A stretch of 15,445 bases of DNA from VAZQ01 sp036522235. Its GTDB lineage: Bacteria; Pseudomonadota; Alphaproteobacteria; Rhizobiales; Xanthobacteraceae. The notes under the pieces are model-generated. The model saw only the letters and a program-made list of their open reading frames with translations, ran no database searches and was not told the DNA's origin. This document shows, piece after piece, positions 7,243 through 14,400 of the stretch. Location of the stretch: the NCBI GenBank assembly GCA_036522235.1, contig DATDGG010000154.1, positions 1 through 15,445 of the forward strand. The letters run 5' to 3'. The position numbers and the translations under genes are program-made. Each line of letters opens with the position of its first letter. Within the stretch, counting starts at the first letter, position 1.

Positions 7243-8118
7243 CTATTGCCGCACCCCTTTACGCAGCACGCGCTCGAGCCACGAGACCGTCGCGTACATG
7301 AGGACCGAGAGCGCCGAGAGCACCAGGACCGCGACCCAGACCAGGGCGATGTCGTAGGTCTGGCCGGCATACAGGATCGCCCGTCCAAGCCCATGCTGGG
7401 AGGCGATGAACTCGCCGACCACCGCGCCGGTCAGCGCAAGGCCGATATTGACCCGCAGCACCGAGATGATCCAAGGCAGGCAGGACGGAACGACGAGCTT
7501 GCGAAAGACCTGCAGCCGCGAGGCGCCGAGCGAATAGAACAATTTCTCCTGATCCTGATCGAGCGCTTTGACCCCGGCATAGGTCGTCAGCGTGGACACC
7601 ACCAAGGTGAGTGCGGTGGCGATTGCGACCTTGGACGCAAGACCGAGGCCAAACACCAGGATGACAAGGGGAGCGAGCGCGAGCTTGGGGATCGACTCGA
7701 AGCAGATGATGTAGGGTTGGACGATGGCCGCATAGTTTCGTGACCACCAGAATGACAGCCCGAACAGCGAGCCGGCGATCGTTCCGAGGAGAAAACCGAA
7801 AACGGTCGAGCGGAACGTGAAGCCGATGTCGGTCCACGCATCGTCGCCGCTGAAGAAGACGGTCATGGTATGGAAGATTGCGCTCGGCCGCGACCAGAAG
7901 AAGGCGTCGATCCAGCCTCTGCCGGCCGCGATCTCCCAGAGCCACAGCACGCCCACCAGGATGCCGATCTGCGCGGCGAGTATCACCCAGGCGGGCCAGT
8001 CCTTCTGCACCGGTAGACGGCGAGGTGGCCGTGCCAACGGCACGGCATCCGTCGCTCGGGGCGGGCTCAGATCGGTGCGGTCCGCGTCCGCTTCGATGCT
8101 GACGAGAGCGTCCTGCAT
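7243..8118 (-). CDS. ABC transporter permease, NitT/TauT (SsuC-like) family
   Basis: A 291-residue membrane protein. After a 45-residue cytoplasmic N-terminus there are about six membrane segments (WVILAAQIGILVGVLWLWEI first, VWVAVLVLSALSVLMYATV last). The cytoplasmic EAA-like loop that docks on the ATPase reads SLGASRLQVFRKLVVPSCLP, followed by VVGEFIASQHGLG, as in SsuC/TauC. The start at 8118 (MQDALVSIEAD) is chosen because it lies one base after the ATPase stop (TGACATG), a sign of translational coupling; a longer frame would overlap the ATPase and lacks support. One permease gene means a homodimer is likely. It passes the ligand from the neighbouring binding protein across the inner membrane. 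Confidence 0.88.
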   Translation of the reverse strand: MQDALVSIEADADRTDLSPPRATDAVPLARPPRRLPVQKDWPAWVILAAQIGILVGVLWLWEIAAGRGWIDAFFWSRPSAIFHTMTVFFSGDDAWTDIGFTFRSTVFGFLLGTIAGSLFGLSFWWSRNYAAIVQPYIICFESIPKLALAPLVILVFGLGLASKVAIATALTLVVSTLTTYAGVKALDQDQEKLFYSLGASRLQVFRKLVVPSCLPWIISVLRVNIGLALTGAVVGEFIASQHGLGRAILYAGQTYDIALVWVAVLVLSALSVLMYATVSWLERVLRKGVRQ

Positions 8119-8119
8119 G

Positions 8120-8917
8120 TCAAGCAGCCTCTCCGAGCGGCGCGGAAGATTCCTCGCTCGGCGCGAGCAGCTCGAGGCAGCGCTGCTTGATGGCAAGGAA
8201 TTCGGGCCTGAGCACGCTCGCGCGCAATCGCGGCCGTTCGATCGCGACCGGTATCGTCTCGATGATCCGGCCGGGCCGGGTCGCCATCACGTTGACTTCA
8301 TCGGAGAGATAGATCGCCTCCTCGACATCATGGGTGACGAAGATCACGGTCTTGCCAAAGTCGCTCCACAGCCGCATCAGCCATTCCTGCAGCTTCAGCT
8401 TGGTCTGCGCGTCCAGCGCGCCGAACGGCTCGTCCAGCAGGATGACGTCGGCATCGAACAAGAGCGTGCGCAGCAGCGCCGCGCGCTGGCGCATGCCGCC
8501 GGAAAGCGAGCTCGGATAGCGGTACTCGAACCCGGAAAGTCCGTAGCGTTGCAGGAGCGGCAGCGCGCGGCTGCGCGCCTCGCGCAGCGGCACGCCCTGA
8601 ATCTCCATGCCGAGGACAACGTTGTCGAGCACCGTGCGCCACGGCAGCAGCAGGTCCTTCTGCAGCATATAGCCCACGCGTCCGATCGTGCCGGTTGCGT
8701 CGCGGCCGTCGATCAGCACCCGGCCGCCGGACGGCTGGAGAAGGCCCGCGATGATATTGAAGATCGTGCTCTTGCCGCAGCCGGAGGGACCGATCAGGCT
8801 CACAAAGCGGCCCGCCGTAATCGACAGCGTGATTGGTGCAAGCGCGTGAATTGCGACGGCTGGCGCGCCGAACGTCATGCTCACATTGTCGATGCGAAGC
8901 TTTGGGGCTGAGGACAT
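8120..8917 (-). CDS. ABC transporter ATP-binding protein, NitT/TauT (SsuB-like) family
   Basis: A 265-residue ATPase with all motifs: Walker A GPSGCGKST, Q-loop MLQKD, signature LSGGMRQRAALLRTL, Walker B VILLDEPFGALD and the switch His in FVTHDVEEA. The Q-loop context QKDLLLPWRTVLDNV is characteristic of the nitrate/sulfonate/taurine subfamily. The start at 8917 (MSSAPKLRIDNVSMTF) places the beta-strand of the nucleotide-binding domain directly at the N-terminus and has a purine-rich gaggcaggg just upstream; a 38-residue longer frame to 9031 has no family match. It is the first gene of the four-gene minus-strand operon and faces the divergent urc genes across about 470 bp. It powers the importer. 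Confidence 0.9.
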   Translation of the reverse strand: MSSAPKLRIDNVSMTFGAPAVAIHALAPITLSITAGRFVSLIGPSGCGKSTIFNIIAGLLQPSGGRVLIDGRDATGTIGRVGYMLQKDLLLPWRTVLDNVVLGMEIQGVPLREARSRALPLLQRYGLSGFEYRYPSSLSGGMRQRAALLRTLLFDADVILLDEPFGALDAQTKLKLQEWLMRLWSDFGKTVIFVTHDVEEAIYLSDEVNVMATRPGRIIETIPVAIERPRLRASVLRPEFLAIKQRCLELLAPSEESSAPLGEAA

Positions 8918-9104
8918 ACCCTGCCTCGATCCGCCTGCGTGCGCCTGAGTTTTCGCGCTTACACTAGGTCTCCTGCCAATGATGCGCCAGCACTGTTCGC
9001 GCGGCGGGACGTCGAATCCGTAAATGCGCAAGGAATGGAGTTCGCGTGATCAAAAAATCCGCAGTCTCGCGCCCGGGCAGCCCTTCGCATGAAAAAAGCT
9101 GGTT

Positions 9105-9123
9105 TTGGAAATCACCGTTCCAA
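9105..9123. promoter_or_regulatory. candidate operator: ttggaa-N7-ttccaa inverted repeat
   Basis: Six-base arms ttggaa (9105-9110) and ttccaa (9118-9123) are separated by seven bases, in the intergenic region shared by the divergent ABC operon and urc genes. Spacing and symmetry suit a dimeric regulator, but no regulator gene is in the window and a chance match is possible. Confidence 0.25.
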
Positions 9124-9213
9124 GGTCTGCCGGGAAGCCCCAAAGGGGTTGATCCATTCGCCAGCCTCGGCGGGCGGCCCGCTTAAGCCATTGAGCTGAC
9201 ATGCTTTCTTTGA

Positions 9214-9257
9214 GGTAGGTCTACCCTGGTTGAGCCGGCCGATATTTATTATATTCT
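9214..9257 (+). promoter_or_regulatory. candidate urc promoter with adjacent short dyad
   Basis: TTGAGC (9230-9235) and TATTCT (9252-9257) are spaced by 16 bp in an unusually AT-rich stretch (gatatttattatattct) upstream of urc1. Directly before the -35-like box lies a short dyad, ggtag-gt-ctacc (9214-9225), that could be an operator. Apart from this and the ttggaa dyad, the 8918-9387 intergenic region shows no further gene. Prediction by eye only. Confidence 0.35.
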
Positions 9258-9387
9258 TTCTTCTTGAGCGCGCGCCGAGATCGAGACGCTGATGTCCGGG
9301 TCTGCGGCGCGCGTGTCATTTTTACCGGCCCGTGAGTTCCTGCGGCCCGTCGCCCCGGCGGGACGCACAGCGTTTTGGAAATGCCTG

Positions 9388-10647
9388 ATGACCCGCTCGA
9401 ATCGAGACAATCACATCCGGCTGACATCCCATCCGGACCCGAATGCCAAGCATCGGTTTCCGATCCAGTGGGGTGCGCCGAGCGCACGCGAGCGCGGCCC
9501 GATCATCGGCACGGTCTCGCGCCCGCTGGACCGCAACGTCGTCGGCAGTCACGGCGGTTCCTATGCGGTCTATCGGGCGCTCGCGGTGTCGGCTGGCGCG
9601 CTCGATCCGATCCGCCGGCCGGATCTCACCAACACCCAACCGGCCGCGACCATCGGCCCGTTTGCACAATGGTCGGAGCCACGCAGCATCGTATCTCTCG
9701 ATCCGTGGGGACATCTGGCCGCCGACACTTTCGGTCCCGAGATCGCCGAAGGCATCGACGTGCGCCCCAGCATTGCCATCACCCGCGCGAGGCTTGATCT
9801 TCCCGAGATGCGCGATGCGCTGGCCGCCGGGCGCCTGCGCGCAGACGGCGAGGTCGCCAATGCGAGTGGCTCGCTCTCGGTCGTCAAGATCGCGGTCGAC
9901 CCGGTCTGGTATCTGCCGGGCATCGCCGAGCGCTTCGGCACCACGGAAACGAGCCTGCGCCGTTCGCTGTTCGAGCACACCGCCGGCATGTATCCCGAGC
10001 TCGTGACCCGCCCCGACCTGCAGGTGCTGCTGCCGCCGATCGGCGGCATGACCGTCTATCTGTTTGGCGACATCGGGAAGCTCGGCAACCCGCGCACTGT
10101 GATCGCATGCCGCGTCCACGACGAGTGCAACGGATCCGACGTATTCGGATCCGACATCTGTACCTGCCGGCCCTATCTCCTGCACGGCATCGAGGAATGC
10201 GCCCGCACCGCCCAAGGCGGCGGCCTCGGCGTCATCGTCTACAACCGCAAGGAGGGCCGCGCGCTCGGCGAAGTGACCAAGTTCCTGGTCTACAATGCCC
10301 GCAAGCGCCAGGAAGGTGGCGATGCGGCGAGCACGTATTTCGAACGCACCGAGTGCGTGGCGGGCGTGCAGGATGCCCGCTTCCAGCAGCTCATGCCCGA
10401 CGTCATTCATTGGCTTGGGCTACGGCGCATTGATCGCTTCGTCTCCATGAGCGACATGAAGCACGACGCGCTGACCGGGCAGGGCATCGAGATCGTGGAG
10501 CGTATCCCGATCCCGGACGAGCTCATTCCCGCGGATGCCCAGGTGGAGATGGCCGCCAAGAAGGCGGCCGGCTATTTCACGACCGACGTGTCGCCCAAGG
10601 GCGAGGATTTGACGAAGTCGGTCGGACGTCCGCTCGACAAATATTGA
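9388..10647 (+). CDS. urc1: Urc1-like protein, GTP cyclohydrolase II superfamily
   Basis: The 419-residue product is about twice the size of RibA. Residues 1-200 form an N-terminal region specific to the Urc1-type group (starting near HIRLTSHPDPNAKHRFPIQW). The C-terminal part (about 220-390) is GTP cyclohydrolase II-like and keeps the zinc ligands as C-x10-C-x-C (Cys247, Cys258, Cys260 in RVHDECNGSDVFGSDICTC), the YNRKEGRALG loop and the closing GIEIVERIPI. Yeast Urc1 is needed to break down uracil by the URC route, which yields ribosylurea, urea and 3-hydroxypropionate; the exact reaction is not settled. No other riboflavin gene is present, and the next two genes are urc4 and upp, so a role in riboflavin synthesis is unlikely. 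Start 9388 fits the family and has tggaa seven bases ahead; an in-frame ATG at 9292 is the alternative. Confidence 0.85.
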   Translation: MTRSNRDNHIRLTSHPDPNAKHRFPIQWGAPSARERGPIIGTVSRPLDRNVVGSHGGSYAVYRALAVSAGALDPIRRPDLTNTQPAATIGPFAQWSEPRSIVSLDPWGHLAADTFGPEIAEGIDVRPSIAITRARLDLPEMRDALAAGRLRADGEVANASGSLSVVKIAVDPVWYLPGIAERFGTTETSLRRSLFEHTAGMYPELVTRPDLQVLLPPIGGMTVYLFGDIGKLGNPRTVIACRVHDECNGSDVFGSDICTCRPYLLHGIEECARTAQGGGLGVIVYNRKEGRALGEVTKFLVYNARKRQEGGDAASTYFERTECVAGVQDARFQQLMPDVIHWLGLRRIDRFVSMSDMKHDALTGQGIEIVERIPIPDELIPADAQVEMAAKKAAGYFTTDVSPKGEDLTKSVGRPLDKY

Positions 10648-11903
10648 TGCGGCCGATGCGGGCACCTCCCGAGAATGCGGCGACCGCAGCGGCGTTGTCC
10701 CTGCTCAGCGCGCAGGCGGTGCGAACGCGGGCGCATCGGATGCTTGCGGTTGGGCTCGATGACGCGCTCCCGCATTTCCGCGTCGAGCTTGATCGCCTCG
10801 AAGCGACCGTCGACCTCGTGCTTGCGGTCACCCGTGCGTCCTATCCAACGCTCGACGTGCCGTTCCATTCCCGTTGGCGCCACTTCGCCGCCGGTGGCGA
10901 GGACCGCTGGACATCGCTCGCCGCCGCCACCCATTGGCCGGATCGCGCGGCACGGGCGCGGACCGCCGTCGATCTCGCCGTCGTCAGCGTGTTGCTCGAC
11001 GCCGGGGCCGGCCCCGACTGGGCCTATGTCGACCCGCGCACTGGGGCGCGCATCGGTCGCTCGGAAGGGCTCGCGCTCGCCAGTTTCGACATGTTTGCGC
11101 GTGGCGCATTCTCGGAGCGACCCGACGAGCCTTTGCGCGCCGGCGGGGCGGCGCTGGCACGGCTGCCCTACGAAACATTGCGTCGCGGCTTTCAGGTAAC
11201 GGACGACAATCCTCTGGTCGCTGTGGATAGCCGCACCGATCTGCTGCGTCGCCTCGGCGCGGTCGTGACCAATGCCCCGCATGTCTTTGGCCGTGCCGAT
11301 GTTCCGCGTCCCGGCGGTCTGTTCGACCATCTCGCCGGGCAAGCGGGTGGTGGTTCGATCGCGGCGGGCGCGATCCTTTCTGCGCTGCTCCACGATATGG
11401 GCGCGATCTGGCCTTCGCGACTGACGCTCGGCGGAGTTGCGCTGGGCGATTGCTGGCGGCATCCGGCGCTGACCAGCGCGGACGCAACCAGCGGGTTGAT
11501 GCCGCTGCACAAGCTTTCCCAGTGGCTCGCCTATTCGCTGATCGAGCCGCTGCAGGCCGCAGGCGTTGCGGTGGTCGATGTCGAAGGGCTCACCGGCTTG
11601 GCCGAGTACCGCAATGGCGGGCTGTTCATCGATACCGGTGTTCTCGCGCTGCGCCACCCGCAAGATGCCGGGCCGGCGCATGACGTTTCGTCGACGCTGG
11701 TGGTCGAGTGGCGCGCCCTGACGGTTGCGCTCCTCGACCGGCTGGCCGAGAGTCTGCGCCAGCGCCTCGGAATGGACGCCAACGCGCTGCCGCTTGCGAA
11801 AATACTGCAGGGCGGCACCTGGGCCGCGGGACGCAAACTCGCGTATGAACGCGCGGACGGCGCGCCGCCACTGCGCGTCATCAGCGATGGAACGGTTTTC
11901 TAA
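10647..11903 (+). CDS. urc4: Urc4-like DUF1688 family protein
   Basis: A 418-residue protein of the DUF1688 family, the Urc4 component of uracil catabolism. Recognisable stretches: TRASYPTLDVPFHSRWRHF (about 60-80), GRSEGLALASFDMFARGAFS, MPLHKLSQWLAYSLIEPLQ, EYRNGGLFIDTGVL, VEWRALTVALLDRLAE and PLAKILQGGTWAAGRKLA near the C-terminus. No metal or nucleotide motif that I can name is visible. The family is required, with Urc1 and a uracil phosphoribosyltransferase, for the URC pathway in Lachancea kluyveri; its chemistry is unresolved. The ATG at 10647 overlaps the urc1 stop in TGATG, which implies translational coupling and joint function. The frame ends in TAA directly before a mosaic repeat. 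Length matches the family. Family call firm, reaction unknown. Confidence 0.88.
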   Translation: MRPMRAPPENAATAAALSLLSAQAVRTRAHRMLAVGLDDALPHFRVELDRLEATVDLVLAVTRASYPTLDVPFHSRWRHFAAGGEDRWTSLAAATHWPDRAARARTAVDLAVVSVLLDAGAGPDWAYVDPRTGARIGRSEGLALASFDMFARGAFSERPDEPLRAGGAALARLPYETLRRGFQVTDDNPLVAVDSRTDLLRRLGAVVTNAPHVFGRADVPRPGGLFDHLAGQAGGGSIAAGAILSALLHDMGAIWPSRLTLGGVALGDCWRHPALTSADATSGLMPLHKLSQWLAYSLIEPLQAAGVAVVDVEGLTGLAEYRNGGLFIDTGVLALRHPQDAGPAHDVSSTLVVEWRALTVALLDRLAESLRQRLGMDANALPLAKILQGGTWAAGRKLAYERADGAPPLRVISDGTVF

Positions 11904-11995
11904 GAGCATGATCCCGAAAAGGCTTGCCCCCGCGAAGGCGGAGGTTGCAGACTTTTCGGATAGGGCCTGCCCCCGCGAAAGCGGGGGTCATGCGG
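11904..11995. repeat. mosaic palindromic repeat between urc4 and upp
   Basis: Outer arms gcatga (11906-11911) and tcatgc (11988-11993) enclose cccgaaaag with its partner cttttcgg. Nested inside is a perfect 7-bp hairpin, cccccgc-gaaa-gcggggg (11970-11987), capped by a GAAA tetraloop, and an imperfect second copy of it (cccccgcgaaggcggag at 11928). This is a rhizobial RIME-like element filling most of the gap between the two genes; if transcribed it would form a stable structure in the operon mRNA. Confidence 0.7.
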
Positions 11996-12020
11996 CCGAC
12001 CAAGAGCGCGGGGGCGAAAA

Positions 12021-12650
12021 ATGGAAGGCGTGACGATCGTCGGGCATCCGCTGGTCCAGCACAAGCTGACGCTCATTCGCGACAAGATGCGGTCGACCAA
12101 ATTGTTTCGCGAGCTCCTCAGGGAGATTGGCATGTTGCTATGCTACGAGGTGACGCGAGATCTCCCGCTCGCGAACGTCGAGATCGAGACGCCGCTGGCG
12201 CGCATGTCGTCGCCGCTGCTGACCGGAAAGAAGCTCGTCTTCGCCCCGATCCTGCGCGCCGGCACGACCTTCGTCGAGGGGATGCTCGACCTCGTGCCGG
12301 CCGCCCGCGTCGCGCATATCGGCATGTACCGCGATCCCGAAACGCTCGCCGCCGTCGAATATTTCTTCAAGGCGCCGCCCGATCTCCCCGAGCGCCTGGT
12401 CATCGTCGTTGCGCCGGTGCTGGCGACGGCGAATACGGCCGTCGCAGCGATCGATCGGTTGAAGGAGCGCCGCGCCAGCGACATCCGCTTCGTCTGCCTG
12501 GTCGCCGCGCCGGAAGGCATCGAACGGCTGCGCGGCACGCACCCGGATGTGCTGGTCTGGACGGCGGCAATCGACGACCACCTCGACGAGCACGCGTTCA
12601 TCGTTCCGGGCCTCGGCGACGCCGGCGATCGTGCCTACGGCACGCGGTAG
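12021..12650 (+). CDS. upp: uracil phosphoribosyltransferase homologue with altered PRPP loop
   Basis: The 209-residue product has UPRT length and aligns end to end with bacterial Upp: HPLVQHKLTLIRDK and STKLFRELLREIGMLLCYE near the N-terminus, APILRAG (75-81), MYRDPETL, LVAAPEGIERL, HPDV and the uracil-binding FIVPGLGDAGDRAYGT at the end. UPRT makes UMP from uracil and PRPP and is the third partner (Urc6) of the URC pathway. Two active-site segments differ: canonical DPMLATGGS is APVLATANT here (131-139), losing the Asp and both Gly of the PRPP loop, and RAGLGM is RAGTTF (79-84). So PRPP binding may be lost or changed, and the protein may have another role in the pathway. It starts 117 bp after urc4, beyond the mosaic repeat, with a G-rich gcgggggcg ahead of the ATG. 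Confidence 0.8.
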   Translation: MEGVTIVGHPLVQHKLTLIRDKMRSTKLFRELLREIGMLLCYEVTRDLPLANVEIETPLARMSSPLLTGKKLVFAPILRAGTTFVEGMLDLVPAARVAHIGMYRDPETLAAVEYFFKAPPDLPERLVIVVAPVLATANTAVAAIDRLKERRASDIRFVCLVAAPEGIERLRGTHPDVLVWTAAIDDHLDEHAFIVPGLGDAGDRAYGTR

Positions 12651-12690
12651 CGGATTCGGAATGAACTTGCGGGCGCTGACCGCGGCGGCG

Positions 12691-12891
12691 TCAGGGCGAT
12701 GGTGACAGCGCCGGCAGATGCGACACGGCCACACCCAGGCTTTCCTTGGTTTCGATATCGCCGCAGGAAGGGCAAATGAAAACGTGCAATTTGGAAAGCT
12801 CGCGGAATCGTGGACTGATGCGCACGAGCTTCATCAGCTTTGCGCATTGGTCGCAGGTAACGAAGGGCAAGTTTTGCGGTAAGACGGTCAT
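12691..12891 (-). CDS. small zinc-ribbon-like protein
   Basis: A 66-residue protein with two CxxC pairs: TCDQC near residue 13 and CPSCGD near residue 44, separated by about 28 residues. This fits a rubredoxin-like zinc knuckle. The body LMKLVRISPRFRELSKLHVFICPSC resembles short conserved proteins found in Bradyrhizobium-like genomes. The start at 12891 (MTVLPQNLPF) is preferred because sequence further upstream runs into repeats and has no family look. It converges on upp with about 40 bp between stop codons. Function unknown. Confidence 0.65.
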   Translation of the reverse strand: MTVLPQNLPFVTCDQCAKLMKLVRISPRFRELSKLHVFICPSCGDIETKESLGVAVSHLPALSPSP

Positions 12892-12971
12892 GCGGCCCGC
12901 CAAGTCAGGAGCGACTTGCTTTGCGGGAGGGCCTGCCATGCCCAGGGAGGCCTGCCTTGCAGGCGGCCCGC
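12892..12971. repeat. GC-rich repeat cluster
   Basis: gcggcccgc occurs at both ends (12892 and 12963). In between are two near-copies of gggaggcctgcc and a hairpin gcctgc-ctt-gcaggc (12950-12964). It lies upstream of the zinc-ribbon gene and forms the 3' end of the next minus-strand frame, whose tail residues (CKAGLPGHGRPSRKASRS) therefore look repeat-derived. Confidence 0.45.
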
Positions 12972-13207
12972 GATGTTTCGTTGAGTTGGTCGTCGATCTT
13001 GGGACGCGACTTGGCCCAGATGAGCCGACTATCCGGTGAGCACAATTCGGCCCGCTTGACGTCCCCTTCAAAGCTTCTGAGCCCTGCGCCCGTCAGCCAT
13101 TCACGCGCCGCCTTCTCGGTGGAAAAGAACCTTCCTTCCATATAGCCGTCCGGGCCGGTCAGTTTGGCCGTGAACACGCCGCCTGGGCTTCTTGCCATGA
13201 CATCCAT
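12905..13207 (-). CDS. short hypothetical protein
   Basis: About 100 residues, starting MDVMARSPGGVFTAKLTGPD. The core FTAKLTGPDGYMEGRFFSTEKAAREWLTGAG looks like a small alpha/beta fold and is plausible as a real protein; I do not recognise a family. The C-terminal 20 residues come from a GC-rich repeat, so the natural C-terminus may have been lost or extended. The start is ambiguous: ATG 13207, ATG 13198 or GTG 13273 are all in frame, with no strong ribosome site before any of them. It lies on the same strand as the neighbouring zinc-ribbon gene. Confidence 0.45.
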   Translation of the reverse strand: MDVMARSPGGVFTAKLTGPDGYMEGRFFSTEKAAREWLTGAGLRSFEGDVKRAELCSPDSRLIWAKSRPKIDDQLNETSRAACKAGLPGHGRPSRKASRS

Positions 13208-13443
13208 CCATCGTGCGGGCGCATCCTGCGCCAAATTGAGACACTGTGGGAGCGGAAACGTCTCAGAAGTCACGTCCGCCGAAGCGGCTCGCCAACCCCC
13301 AAAAGCGGATGCTCTTGGAGGCGGGCTTTGGAAGCAGGCTATCTGTGTAGGTGTCAGGTTGGTGCCGGCGCTGACAAAAGCTCGGTACCATTACACCCAA
13401 ATGACACCGATGAATTCACTCCCCGTTACTCACAGGCAAATTC

Positions 13444-13480
13444 GGCGCGAACGCGCCGCCCGAAGGGCGGGGCGCCGAGG
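13444..13480 (-). terminator. paired GC hairpins after the DUF736 remnant
   Basis: Read on the minus strand, a ccgccc-ttc-gggcgg hairpin is followed directly by ggcgcg-tt-cgcgcc and then gaattt. It lies just after the DUF736 stop codon. It could be that gene's old terminator, although the T-run is poor. Confidence 0.4.
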
Positions 13481-13492
13481 TGCATTCCGGGA

Positions 13493-13706
13493 TCAGCCGC
13501 CGTTGCGGCGGGACCAGGTGAGGGCATGGCCGTCCCCGCCTTCGACCTCGACCAGCGACGCGTAGATCGGGGCTGGGAAAATCAGATCGTCGAGCTTGAC
13601 CGAGAGGTACTCGCGGCCCGCGTCCAGGGTCTTCTTGCAGGCGGTGCCGAGCTCGGTCTGGGCCGGCGAAGATGCTGTAGTCGGATGGGTCGGAATTCCG
13701 TTTCCG
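13493..13706 (-). pseudogene. DUF736 family protein, truncated and frameshifted
   Basis: The C-terminal part, read on the minus strand, gives CKKTLDAGREYLSVKLDDLI then FPAPIYASLVEVEGGDG and ALTWSRRNGG, a clear match to DUF736 proteins, which normally run about 100 residues. The preceding family segment (RKRNSDPSDYSIFAG) lies in a different frame, ending near 13662, so one frameshift separates the two halves. The normal N-terminus (family pattern MATIGTF...) is absent upstream of about 13706. DUF736 genes in rhizobia are usually found in integrative conjugative elements and plasmids, so this looks like a relic of one. An isolated 74-residue frame (13717-13493) could still be translated but would lack half the domain. 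Confidence 0.7.
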
Positions 13707-13722
13707 CCCGACGCCATGTTGA

Positions 13723-14097
13723 TCGACCAGCTCGCAGACCACGATTTCAGCTACGTCATTCACGTCAACCAATCTGACTACGAACATAACTCCTACCACA
13801 AGAGGCAATCTAATTCGGCGATCGTACAGCGCGCCATTGAACGAGGTTGCCAGTTCTGAGTCGTTGATAGCGATGTATAGGGCCTCAACTCAGTTGAGCG
13901 GCGTGGTAGAATGCTTCGCGACTGACAACAGCGTAGTTCCGGTTGCGTCAACTTACTACGACGCGCCTCAAACGACAGCATCAACAACTTACACCGTGAA
14001 GGTGTCTCAGGTTACAGGATCATCTGGCAACGCCCTTTTTCCGTACACCGCAAAGGGGGCTACCGGGCAAATGATTCTCGACGAGATCATGGGCTGA
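13723..14097 (+). pseudogene. phage tail-fibre-like C-terminal fragment
   Basis: The frame is open from 13723 to a TGA at 14097 and reads like the end module of phage tail or fibre proteins: TTISATSFTSTNLTTNITPT, then NEVASSESLIAMYRASTQLS, DNSVVPVASTYYDAPQTTAS and a closing KGATGQMILDEIMG. Such modules normally end much longer proteins; here no good start codon precedes it (TTG 13837 or ATG 13873 are internal). The middle part (TRGNLIRRSYSAP) fits poorly and may hide a small frame change. Base composition is visibly more AT-rich than the flanks. It is probably a broken prophage remnant, beginning within 20 bp of the place where DUF736 homology stops. Confidence 0.55.
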
Positions 14098-14123
14098 TCG
14101 CAGGCAACAGGAGGGGAACAGCC

Positions 14124-14400
14124 ATGGCACCACTTTATAAGGCCACCGGGCCTGGCGGCGCGGGGATCACAAGCGCCGTCGCGATAGCCCTCGCCGCTCT
14201 TGTGGACACACTGGATCAGGCGGGCGTGTTGCGGATGGAAAGATATCGCGACACTCTGCGCGAGCTGTGGGACCAGATGCCCGAGGCAGAACGCGGCCGG
14301 CGCCGATGGCTTCGTGTTCGAGCGCCTGATCGACTACATGAACGATCGGATTGCCAAGAAGCAGAGCCCCCGTGGACCCGACCATCCGACGGCAGCGTGA
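14124..14400 (+). pseudogene. small hypothetical gene with internal frameshift
   Basis: ATG 14124 has a strong ribosome site (aggagggg, 14109-14116, spacing 7). The first frame encodes MAPLYKATGPGGAGITSAVA and continues ALVDTLDQAGVLRMERYRDT then LRELWDQMPEAERG, a helical, protein-like sequence. After about 14295 it turns into Arg-rich nonsense, while the neighbouring frame reads ADGFVFERLIDYMNDRIAKK and stops at 14400. Joining both would give a sensible protein of about 91 residues, so a single-base indel near 14295-14305 is likely. Family unknown. It follows the tail-fibre fragment by 26 bp. Confidence 0.5.

Noticed and set aside
7817..8911. 364-residue plus-strand frame opposite permease and ATPase
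   Set aside because: Antisense shadow of complete ABC motifs.
9322..10410. 362-residue minus-strand open frame opposite urc1
   Set aside because: Antisense shadow of the GCHII-like protein, without motifs.
9388..10647. Annotation as riboflavin-synthesis ribA
   Set aside because: Long N-terminal region, altered EGRG loop and urc4/upp neighbours fit Urc1 better.
10572..11909. 445-residue minus-strand open frame opposite urc4
   Set aside because: Antisense shadow; the plus strand carries a recognisable DUF1688 protein coupled to urc1.
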